A DNA stretch of 32,182 nt, taken from contig CAMONN010000007.1 in assembly GCA_946620645.1 (NCBI GenBank), positions 1 to 32,182 on the forward strand. The letters run 5' to 3'. Positions 16,640-24,904 of the stretch are shown here, piece after piece. The stretch's first letter is position 1. Each line of letters begins with the position of its first letter. This DNA comes from an uncultured Clostridia bacterium. Lineage in GTDB: Bacteria > Bacillota > Clostridia > Oscillospirales > Oscillospiraceae. The position numbers were made by a program, and so were the translations under genes. The notes beneath the pieces are model-generated. The model was given only the letters and a program-made list of their open reading frames with translations. It searched no databases and had not been told where the DNA came from.

Positions 16640-19600
16640 ATGGCAAAGCGGACGGATATCAGAAAAGTTCTGATTATCGGATCAGGCCCCATCGTGATCG
16701 GGCAGGCGGCGGAGTTTGACTACGCAGGCACCCAGGCGTGTCTTGCCCTGCGGGAGGAAGGCTACGAAGTGGTCCTCGTTAACTCAAACCCGGCGACCAT
16801 CATGACGGACACCCAGATCGCGGACAAGGTATATATGGAGCCGCTGACGCTGGAATATGTGGCAAAAATTCTCCGCTACGAGAGGCCGGACGCCATTGTG
16901 CCCGGCATCGGCGGACAGACGGGTTTGAACCTTGCCATGCAGCTGGAGCGGAAAGGAATCCTGAGAGAATGCGGAACAAAGCTCCTCGGGACCAGCGCCC
17001 AATCCATTGAGCGGGCCGAGGACCGGGAGCTGTTCAAAGAAATGTGCGAGAGCATCGGCGAGCCGGTCATTCCTTCACAGATCACCTACAACCTGGAGGA
17101 GGCGAAATCCGCAGCACAGGCAATCGGATATCCCGTTGTCCTGCGGCCCGCTTTTACCCTGGGCGGTACCGGCGGCGGCTTTGCCAACAACGAGGAAGAA
17201 CTGGTCGAGCTCGGCACCAACGCCTTCCGGCTTTCTCCGGTTCACCAGGTGCTGATTGAGAAAAGCGTAAAGGGCTATAAGGAGATCGAATTTGAGGTCA
17301 TGCGGGATTCCGCCGACCACGCCATCACCATCTGCGGTATGGAAAACGTGGATCCGGTGGGTGTTCATACCGGGGATTCCGTTGTGGTGGCCCCGATACT
17401 CAGCCTGAGTGAAGAAGACCTGAAAATGCTGAACGACAGCGCCCTTCGCATTATCCGGGAGCTGAAAATTGAGGGCGGCTGCAACGTGCAGTTTGCCCTG
17501 AAACCTGAGGGAAAGGAATACTATCTGATTGAGGTCAATCCCCGGGTCAGCCGTTCCTCCGCCCTGGCCAGCAAGGCCTCGGGCTACCCCATTGCCCGGG
17601 TGACGGCGAAGATCGCCATGGGGATGCTGCTGGAGGAGATTCCGGTGGCGGGCGGCACTGCGGCCATTGAGCCATCGCTGGACTATGTTGTGGCGAAATT
17701 TCCCCGCTTCCCCTTTGATAAATTCCCTGACGCCCCCAATGTGCTGAGCACTCAGATGAAGGCCACCGGAGAAGTGATGGGAATCGGAAGCTGCCTGGAG
17801 GAGTGCATGCTGAAAAGCGTTCGGTCTCTCGAAACCGGTGTCAGTCACCTCCGGATGGCAGCCTTCGAGGCCATGACCGTAGAGGACATCGAGGCATATC
17901 TAGGAACCTTCCGGGCCGACGGGCTGTTTGCCGTAGCGGAGCTGCTGCGCAGAGGTGTCAGCATTGAGAGAATTCACGAAATCACCCAGATAACAGAACT
18001 CTTCCTGGAGGCTATCGAAAGAATCGTTGAGATGGAGCGTTTGCTCGCTGAAAAGCCCGGTGACCTTCAGGCCTTGAAAGCTGCGAAAAAACTGGGCTTC
18101 AGTGATGCGGAAATCGCACGTCTGTGGCGGCTCCGCTCCTGGACAGATGTGCGGAAACTGCGCATGGAAGCGGGAATCCGCCCGGCATTTCGCATGGTGG
18201 ATACTCTCCATACCGGGAAGTACATCGCCTATCTTTACTCCAGCTATACCGGGGAAAACCAGTCCCGCCTCGGAAACAAGAAAAAGATCATTGTTCTGGG
18301 TGCAGGGCCCATCCGTATCGGGCAGGGCGTTGAGTTTGACTATTCCACAGTCCACGCCGTGCAGACCATCGGGCGCAACGGGTATGAGAGCATCATCATC
18401 AACAACAACCCGGAAACTGTCAGCACGGACTACACAACAGCGGATAAGCTGTACTTTGAGCCTCTGACACCGGAAGATGTGATGGAGATTGTGGATTATG
18501 AGGAGCCTGAAGGCGTGGTGGCTTCCCTGGGCGGACAGACCGCAATTAATCTGGCGGAGCCTCTGGACGAACTCGGTGTCAGGATCATCGGAACCGACTG
18601 CGCCGCCATTGCGAGAGCCGAGGACCGGGATCAGTTTGAGAAGGTACTGGAAGAGCTGAACATCCCGCAGCCGCCCGGAGCAGCTGTGACCAGCGTTGAA
18701 GACGGCGTGAAAGCCGCGTCGGAAATCGGCTATCCGGTGCTGGTACGACCAAGCTTCGTGCTGGGCGGACGGGCTATGGAAATTGTCGGAGATGAGCAAA
18801 TGCTCCGTCATTATCTGAAGACCGCAGTCGAGATTGACGCTGAAAAACCCGTCCTTGTGGACAAGTATATTCAGGGCAAAGAAGTCGAGGTGGACGCCAT
18901 CTGTGACGGCCGGGACGTCTTTGTTCCCGGAATCATGGAACTGGTGGAGCGGACCGGAGTCCACTCCGGTGACTCGATCTCAGTTTATCCCGCCTTTTCG
19001 ATCTCTGACAAGGTCAAAGGAACCATCCTGAGTTTTGCCAAAAAGCTGGGGCCCGGAATCGGGATTGTAGGACTCTACAACATTCAGTTTATCGTCGACC
19101 GGGATGAAAACGTCTACATCATCGAAGTAAACCCCAGAAGCAGCCGAACTGTCCCCTTCCTCTCGAAAAGCACCGGCTGGGCGCTGCCTGACATTGCCAC
19201 AGAGGTCATCCTCGGTAAAAGCCTGAAAGAGCAGGGCATCTTCGACCTGTATCCTGAGGAGCGGAAACGGCACTTCGTTAAGGTACCGGTGTTCAGCTGG
19301 AGCAAGATCAGGGGCCTTGACGCCTATCTCTCTCCAGAAATGAAGAGCACGGGCGAAGCCATCGGCTATGATGATAAACTCTCCAGAGCCATGTACAAAG
19401 CCCTGCAGGCCTCGGGCATGAAGCTGCAGAATTACGGAACTGTTTTTGTCACCCTGGCAGACGAGGATAAGGAGGAGGCCCTGCCGCTGGTAAAACGCTT
19501 CTATGACATGGGCTTCAACATTGAGGCAACCATCGGAACCGCCAATTTCCTGAAGAAACACGGAATCCGGACAAGAGTAAAGCGGAAAATCTCTGAAGGC

Positions 19601-19840
19601 AGCGAGGAGATCCTCGACAGCATCCGGGCAGGATACGTCAGTTATATCATCAACACCCGGGCTCTCCACCGGGGCGCCGTACCGGGAGGGGTCAATTACG
19701 CCCACGCGGAGGACGGCGTCGCCATCCGGCGCTGCGCTACGGAGAATAATGTGACCATCTTCACCAGTCTTGATACTGTACGCGTTCTGCTGGACGTACT
19801 GGAGGAAACCACCATTACGGTCAGCACCATTGACAGCTGA
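16640..19840 (+). CDS. carB: Carbamoyl-phosphate synthase large subunit
   Basis: 1066 aa; duplicated GSGPIVIGQAAEFDYAGTQA / GAGPIRIGQGVEFDYSTVHA halves, two ATP-grasp domains, MGS-like C-terminus. Confidence 0.97.
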   Translation: MAKRTDIRKVLIIGSGPIVIGQAAEFDYAGTQACLALREEGYEVVLVNSNPATIMTDTQIADKVYMEPLTLEYVAKILRYERPDAIVPGIGGQTGLNLAMQLERKGILRECGTKLLGTSAQSIERAEDRELFKEMCESIGEPVIPSQITYNLEEAKSAAQAIGYPVVLRPAFTLGGTGGGFANNEEELVELGTNAFRLSPVHQVLIEKSVKGYKEIEFEVMRDSADHAITICGMENVDPVGVHTGDSVVVAPILSLSEEDLKMLNDSALRIIRELKIEGGCNVQFALKPEGKEYYLIEVNPRVSRSSALASKASGYPIARVTAKIAMGMLLEEIPVAGGTAAIEPSLDYVVAKFPRFPFDKFPDAPNVLSTQMKATGEVMGIGSCLEECMLKSVRSLETGVSHLRMAAFEAMTVEDIEAYLGTFRADGLFAVAELLRRGVSIERIHEITQITELFLEAIERIVEMERLLAEKPGDLQALKAAKKLGFSDAEIARLWRLRSWTDVRKLRMEAGIRPAFRMVDTLHTGKYIAYLYSSYTGENQSRLGNKKKIIVLGAGPIRIGQGVEFDYSTVHAVQTIGRNGYESIIINNNPETVSTDYTTADKLYFEPLTPEDVMEIVDYEEPEGVVASLGGQTAINLAEPLDELGVRIIGTDCAAIARAEDRDQFEKVLEELNIPQPPGAAVTSVEDGVKAASEIGYPVLVRPSFVLGGRAMEIVGDEQMLRHYLKTAVEIDAEKPVLVDKYIQGKEVEVDAICDGRDVFVPGIMELVERTGVHSGDSISVYPAFSISDKVKGTILSFAKKLGPGIGIVGLYNIQFIVDRDENVYIIEVNPRSSRTVPFLSKSTGWALPDIATEVILGKSLKEQGIFDLYPEERKRHFVKVPVFSWSKIRGLDAYLSPEMKSTGEAIGYDDKLSRAMYKALQASGMKLQNYGTVFVTLADEDKEEALPLVKRFYDMGFNIEATIGTANFLKKHGIRTRVKRKISEGSEEILDSIRAGYVSYIINTRALHRGAVPGGVNYAHAEDGVAIRRCATENNVTIFTSLDTVRVLLDVLEETTITVSTIDS

Positions 19841-19859
19841 GAAAAGAATACAGAGCCAG

Positions 19860-19899
19860 AACGGCAGCCGGTTCCAAAAAAGGAACCGGCTGCCGTTTT
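19860..19899 (+). terminator. Strong terminator downstream of carB
   Basis: AACGGCAGCCGGTTCC-aaaaaa-GGAACCGGCTGCCGTT, perfect 16-bp arms, then TT. Confidence 0.85.
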
Positions 19900-19962
19900 A
19901 TCGTTTGTGCCGTATTCACAGCTGTGCCACAGCCTCAATAACAAAACAGTCCTTACGATCCT

Positions 19963-20496
19963 CTATGCGGCGTAGTCCGCCAGAACATCATAGGCCTGAT
20001 CGGTAATCCCAATCAGAAATCCAAAGCCGAACAGGGATATCTCCACGACCGTTTTATCCGTCGCAGCAAGGTACAGCTCCGCCGTAACGGTATCCTTCAC
20101 ATCGTCCAAATAGAACTTCACACCCTTGTATTTCGCATTCAGCTCATTCAGGACTGAAAGAACCTCTTCCCTGTCCTCACGCCTGAAGCTGATGATGTTA
20201 TAGAGATACAGCATAACCTCTTCCCCATCCTCGGAGAAGTCCACATAAACCGTGTTAATGTAATCGGAAAGATCGCCTTCATAGCGAACCTCCACCCGCT
20301 CATACTCAAAGCCGGCATCTGCAGCCGCCTCTCTCACCCCAACCACCGTGTATTCCGCGCCTTCCACGCCGTCAAGCTCCGCAAGAAAGCGCCGCGTTAC
20401 ATCAAACTGCGCCTCATCCGCAAAAGCGGTAACGCCGAGACCGAGAATTAAAGCAAAAACCAGTATAAAGGCCAGAATCTGTGCTGCTTTTTTCAT
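19963..20496 (-). CDS. Secreted YbjN-like domain protein
   Basis: Signal peptide MKKAAQILAFILVFALILGLGVTAFADEA; YbjN-like body (LNELNAKYKGVKFYLDDVKDTVTAELYL). ATG at 20496 with SD GGGAGGG. Confidence 0.65.
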   Translation of the reverse strand: MKKAAQILAFILVFALILGLGVTAFADEAQFDVTRRFLAELDGVEGAEYTVVGVREAAADAGFEYERVEVRYEGDLSDYINTVYVDFSEDGEEVMLYLYNIISFRREDREEVLSVLNELNAKYKGVKFYLDDVKDTVTAELYLAATDKTVVEISLFGFGFLIGITDQAYDVLADYAA

Positions 20497-20767
20497 GACC
20501 ACCCTCCCTGATCAACGTTTTAAGCCGCGGGCCGCGGGCGGAAATCATAAACCGCGGATCCCCGGCAATTCGTGCTTTCCAGGACAGTATAAAGGAGTAC
20601 CTTCAAAAAAGCAAGAAGTGATTTTGTTGTATATTTTAAACAATATTGTTAACGCTTGTTTTTGAATTTTTGTTGCTTATTTGTGAAAAATAGCGTATGA
20701 TACCTCTTGCAAGGTTGACATAAATCATTGGTCTCAGGTTTGGACGTGAAAAAGGAGGCGTAATCCT

Positions 20768-20905
20768 GTGGAAGAGACTCTGAACAGGATCCTGCAGCAC
20801 CAGAAACTGACCTATGAGCTGCTGGCGGCCATGTACGGAGATGAACCGATCCGGGAAGATGAAAACGGCAGATGGCCGAGCATTTACAGAGACGAGTCAA
20901 AATAG
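20768..20905 (+). CDS. Small protein, 45 aa (not in supplied ORF track)
   Basis: GTG start; SD AAAGGAGG 8 nt upstream; MEETLNRILQHQKLTYELLAAMYGDEPIREDENGRWPSIYRDESK*; candidate TTGCTT-N17-TATGAT promoter upstream and hairpin downstream. Confidence 0.65.
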   Translation: MEETLNRILQHQKLTYELLAAMYGDEPIREDENGRWPSIYRDESK

Positions 20906-20919
20906 TATCCGACTGAAAT

Positions 20920-20956
20920 GACAGCAGCCCGATGGATGATCCATCGGGCTGCTGTC
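20920..20956. terminator. Probable bidirectional terminator hairpin
   Basis: GACAGCAGCCCGATGGAT-g-ATCCATCGGGCTGCTGTC, perfect 18-nt arms; weak T-tracts on both sides. Confidence 0.6.
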
Positions 20957-20985
20957 CTGTTGTATACAGGGCTTAAAGCCCCATC

Positions 20986-22185
20986 TCAGTCTATCTGGTC
21001 CGGGCCAAGGAGGCAGTCGCGATAAAAGCCCTCCAGACCTTCCCGGTTTGAAAAAGTAGCCAGGTAAACCTGATCGCCCATCGCATCGGAAAGCGCCTCC
21101 GGCATGCGCTCTACCATGCGCAGATTGCGCTCATAGAGCCGAAGCAGGTCCTCATGGCTGTAGCGGTATTTCCGCCCGTCCCGGCGTCCGACAAAGGCAC
21201 AGAAGGCGTGCTCCCCTTCCGGAATGTCGGTACGGTCATAGGCCACCATGTCTGCCCAGATTTTATAGACGTTGGTGCTGTGGGCAAAGTTGATCATATC
21301 CGGGGTAAAGCCGCCGCTGGGACGCATGTTTACCTCCAGTGCAACCAGCTCGCCCTTTTTCCCGATGTGCTGATCCTTATCCAGGCGGAAGAATTCAAAG
21401 TGCACAAAACGGCTTCTGACATCGAAGCTTTTCACCGCTGCACGGCCAAAGGCCCGGGTGTCCTCCGGAAGTTCCTTCAGAATGTGATACACCGCCTCAT
21501 CCCCGAGGTTCACACTGTCCATAATGGAGCAGACGGTAACGTTTCCGGTCTCAAAAATCGGTTCTCCCCGGGAGTCAATGATAGCGTCGTAGGAATTGAT
21601 CGTAGCGAAGATGAACTCCTCCATAATAAAGCGGATGCTGCCGTTCTGCTCCGCAAGAAAGTGCAGAAGCTCCTGCTCATTACTGAGCTTATAGGTGCTG
21701 CTGGCGCCGACCCCGTTATCCGGCTTTACAATGACAGGATAGCCCACTTCGTCAATAAACGCCCGGCATCCCTCCAGGTCGTCAACCAGATGCCAGCGTG
21801 CGGTAGGGATACCGGCCCTGCGGTAGTACTCCTTCATGCCGGACTTATAGCGGATGCGGTGAAGGTCCTCCACCTTAAAGCCGGGAATGTTGAAATCTGT
21901 ACGCAGATGAGCGTTCTGATCCAGCCAGTATTCGTTGTTGGACTCAAGGAAGTCAATCCGCCCGTATTTGAAGGCAAAGAAGGCTACTGCCCGGTAGACC
22001 TCGTCATAGTTTTCGAGATTGTCGACTTTATAGTACTCGGTGACACTGTTCTGCTGTTCCCAGGTCAGCTCATGGTAGGGCTGATCCCCGATACCGAGAA
22101 CGTTCACCCCGTCGTTTTTCAGTTCCTCGCAGAAATGCCAGTAGTTGGTTGGAAAATTGGGTGAGACAAAGACAACATTTTTCAT
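20986..22185 (-). CDS. ATP-grasp domain protein
   Basis: KVEDLHRIRYKSGMKEYYRRAGIPTARW, GYPVIVKPDNGVGASSTYKL, ALEVNMRPSGGFTPDM. ATG at 22185. Confidence 0.85.
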   Translation of the reverse strand: MKNVVFVSPNFPTNYWHFCEELKNDGVNVLGIGDQPYHELTWEQQNSVTEYYKVDNLENYDEVYRAVAFFAFKYGRIDFLESNNEYWLDQNAHLRTDFNIPGFKVEDLHRIRYKSGMKEYYRRAGIPTARWHLVDDLEGCRAFIDEVGYPVIVKPDNGVGASSTYKLSNEQELLHFLAEQNGSIRFIMEEFIFATINSYDAIIDSRGEPIFETGNVTVCSIMDSVNLGDEAVYHILKELPEDTRAFGRAAVKSFDVRSRFVHFEFFRLDKDQHIGKKGELVALEVNMRPSGGFTPDMINFAHSTNVYKIWADMVAYDRTDIPEGEHAFCAFVGRRDGRKYRYSHEDLLRLYERNLRMVERMPEALSDAMGDQVYLATFSNREGLEGFYRDCLLGPDQID

Positions 22186-22221
22186 AAACAATCACTCTTT
22201 CAGGGGAAATCCTCCGGCGGT

Positions 22222-22983
22222 TCAGCGGGCCTCCGCCTCCAGCAGCTGCGGCACAAAGTAGCGCACCTGCTTAAACCACCAGTCCCAGTCATGGGCCACG
22301 TCATATCCCCAGTAATCAACCCAGACATGGATCCCGTGATCGGTGAGGGCCTGATGGAGGGCGCGGGTGGAGTCCGGAATCTCCCAGGGTCCCTGTCCGG
22401 TGCAGACCACTCCATGGTGTTTATTGTAGAGTTCAATATACTCATGATCCGCCGGCATGTTCGGCAGGTAGTGCAGAGGGGAATTCAGGTAGACCAAATC
22501 GTCCATGTACCCGTCAAAGCCGTAGTCGGCATTGTAAATACCACTGAGGGCCAGCAGGGAATCAAAAAGCTTCGGGAAGCGGAAAAACAGGTTTACCGCA
22601 TGGGTTGCACCGAGACTCGCACCAAAGGCCATGACGCCCGGGTCCGTCTTCCAGCCCCGTTCCCGGCACATCCGCTGAATATACGGGACCACCTCATCCG
22701 TCAGATAGCGGATCCACTGCTCATGGCGGCGAATGCGCATATAGGGGTTCCCTGTCTTGTCGGACCAGGTCTCCCGGTCCATGGTGTCCACAGCATAGAC
22801 GGTGACCTGACCGTTGTCAATGAAAGGCGCCCAGCAGTCCGCCATGCCGAAGTTCTCAAAATCAAAAAAACGGCCATCCTGGCACGGGATGTAAAGCACC
22901 GGCCTGCCGGCATGTCCCCAGGACTTGCATTCCATATCCCGGCCAAGCGCCGGGCTGTACCATTTAATGTACCGGGTTTCCAT
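22222..22983 (-). CDS. Alpha/beta-hydrolase esterase (PF00756-like)
   Basis: VMAFGASLGATHAVNLFFRFPKLFDSLLALSG nucleophile motif, C-terminal AHDWDWW; ATG at 22983 with SD AGGAGG. Confidence 0.85.
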   Translation of the reverse strand: METRYIKWYSPALGRDMECKSWGHAGRPVLYIPCQDGRFFDFENFGMADCWAPFIDNGQVTVYAVDTMDRETWSDKTGNPYMRIRRHEQWIRYLTDEVVPYIQRMCRERGWKTDPGVMAFGASLGATHAVNLFFRFPKLFDSLLALSGIYNADYGFDGYMDDLVYLNSPLHYLPNMPADHEYIELYNKHHGVVCTGQGPWEIPDSTRALHQALTDHGIHVWVDYWGYDVAHDWDWWFKQVRYFVPQLLEAEAR

Positions 22984-23082
22984 GCATATTCCTCCTGTCC
23001 CAACAGATTCACTGTCCTCATTCAGTTTAGCACGCGTCGTCAAAAAAAGCAACGCTGAAGGCCCGCTGCTATTCCAGATGTT

Positions 23083-24024
23083 TCAAACTGCTGCAAGAAT
23101 ATGCAGGTTCCGCAGTTCACCGTCCCGGATGGCGGTGTTCACGGCATAGGCATGCCGTTCCAGCTCGCTGCCGTCGAGGTCAGACAGTCCCTGTGCCCGT
23201 AGAAGGTCCGCCACAGAACCCGCGACGGCCTCGATGATCTGCTGCTTTTCCTCCGCCTCCGCAGGCCGGTTTCCAGTCGTCAGAAGCTGCTCCAGAAGTG
23301 CCGCAAAGGCAGGCCCGTCCGGCAGCGATCTCAAAGCCCGGAACACCCATTTATAGTAGGGCTGATACCGCCGGTTCAGGAGGAAGAGCACGGAGAGTGT
23401 ACTCCGCACAAATTCTCCCGCCGCGAGCTGGGCAGCGCCAGACTCTCCGTGTTTCAGACAGCGGGTATAATTATACTGTCCGGCCTGCGCCATCAAAAGA
23501 AGGTACCCAGCCAGGCGCTTGCACCGCACATCTTCCGGATAGGTTCTAAGCGACTCCCGAATCCGGGTAAGCTCACCGAAATTATCCATAAAGAGCTCCC
23601 CGTTTGTTGCCTCGGCCAGTGCCTGTTCCGGCAGGGACAGCCACTGCATCAGGTTCAGCTCTCCGTCAGGCGCGCCCAGCGTTTTACTGAAATAATCCGC
23701 CATTCGGAGAACACCGTGCCGGTTACCGCCCACGGGTGAAAGCCTGCTGCGGGCAAATCCCCGGAAGGTCTTCGGAAGCGCCGCATAGGCCCGCTCCAGA
23801 AGGAAAGCATCCCGACGACTCACAAGGTCTTCTCCGGGAAGAAAAATGCAGAACCCCGGCTCAAAGTCATGATCCCGGGAGACCGTATCGTCATAGCCGA
23901 AGCACTCGGAGCCTTCACCGAACAGGCCAACTGCAAGAAACGGCAGGAGTGCCGGAAATTCTGTTTCCAGCATCGGCCTGCCGCATTCCTCATAATAAGC
24001 ACGGGATAACTCAAGTCCGTTCAT
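23083..24024 (-). CDS. DUF4037 protein, nucleotidyltransferase-like
   Basis: GLFGEGSECFGYDDTVSRDHDFEPGFCIF fits the MNT hG[GS]...DxD pattern. Confidence 0.8.
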   Translation of the reverse strand: MNGLELSRAYYEECGRPMLETEFPALLPFLAVGLFGEGSECFGYDDTVSRDHDFEPGFCIFLPGEDLVSRRDAFLLERAYAALPKTFRGFARSRLSPVGGNRHGVLRMADYFSKTLGAPDGELNLMQWLSLPEQALAEATNGELFMDNFGELTRIRESLRTYPEDVRCKRLAGYLLLMAQAGQYNYTRCLKHGESGAAQLAAGEFVRSTLSVLFLLNRRYQPYYKWVFRALRSLPDGPAFAALLEQLLTTGNRPAEAEEKQQIIEAVAGSVADLLRAQGLSDLDGSELERHAYAVNTAIRDGELRNLHILAAV

Positions 24025-24850
24025 AGATTACCTCCGCCTCCTGCAGCAGGTCATCCGCCACAGCGAACCAGCCGTAATAGCCGAAGGACGGCGCGCACTT
24101 TTCACAGACAAAAGCATAATAGCCGTCATGGGGCACCGAGGGATCATGAATGAACCTCTCCGCCCGCTCCAGCAGCTCCGAAATCCGGGACTCCCCTTCT
24201 TCCAGCCCCAGCTGAGCCGCTACCGCATCCGCGATATTGAGACATGTTATGGCCTGCTCCAAGGCTCCGCCGGGGACAGTCGCCATGGTTTCCATCGCCT
24301 TGTCATACAGCCGGAAAGCCTCATCGTAACGCTCCAGGTTTTTCAGCACCAGGGCCATATTGTTATAGAGCCCTCCCAGAAGATCCGCCCGGGTATGGGG
24401 AGTCGACTCATAGAGGGCCTTCGCCTTTTCAAAGAGCTCCAGTGCACGCCGGTTCTCGCCAAAGGCGCTGAAGGCCGTTGCGGCATTGACATAGGTGGTG
24501 GCGGCACTGATGCTGTTCTCAAACCCCATATCCCCGAGGAGCCTGATAGCACGCTCAGCATAGGGCAGAGCGTTTTCCCGGCTTCCGGCCTTGCGGTAAT
24601 AGCCGACCAGTTCGTTCAGGACAAGAAGTTCACCGCGGTGATCCCCCGCCAGTTCAGCCTCTTTCAGCCAGTAGAGCAGGTGCCTCTCGGCCCCGGCAAA
24701 GTCCCGGCGGCCCATATATTCATCGAGTTTCGCAAGTATGCGCTGCTGAGGTACAGGTCTGCCCCGGGACTGCGCTTCAAGAGGATTGCCGCACAGCGGG
24801 CAGTCGGGCTCCAGATACTCTTCGGGTCTCAGCGGACCATGGTGGCTCAT
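24011..24850 (-). CDS. Tetratricopeptide repeat protein with Cys pairs
   Basis: Repeated TPR-like helices (NMALVLKNLERYDEAFRLYDKAME); CPLCGNPL near the N-terminus and CEKCAPSFGYYGW near the C-terminus; RBS GGAGGG. Confidence 0.8.
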   Translation of the reverse strand: MSHHGPLRPEEYLEPDCPLCGNPLEAQSRGRPVPQQRILAKLDEYMGRRDFAGAERHLLYWLKEAELAGDHRGELLVLNELVGYYRKAGSRENALPYAERAIRLLGDMGFENSISAATTYVNAATAFSAFGENRRALELFEKAKALYESTPHTRADLLGGLYNNMALVLKNLERYDEAFRLYDKAMETMATVPGGALEQAITCLNIADAVAAQLGLEEGESRISELLERAERFIHDPSVPHDGYYAFVCEKCAPSFGYYGWFAVADDLLQEAEVIYERT

Positions 24851-24904
24851 ATAGGCTCCCTCCTGTTCAGTCAGTGTACCGGAAAAGAATAAAGGCTCAG
24901 CAGG

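Noticed and set aside
17900-18964. 354-aa minus-strand ORF (and similar ORFs at 17075-17848 and 18980-19705)
   Set aside because: Antisense to carB, a clearly conserved coding sequence.
20639-20650. Palindrome AACAATATTGTT, considered as a Rex-type site
   Set aside because: Half-site order does not fit the TTGTGAA/TTCACAA pattern; AT-rich background makes it unremarkable.
21154-23058. Long plus-strand ORFs at 21154-22164 and 22291-23058
   Set aside because: Antisense shadows of the ATP-grasp and esterase genes.
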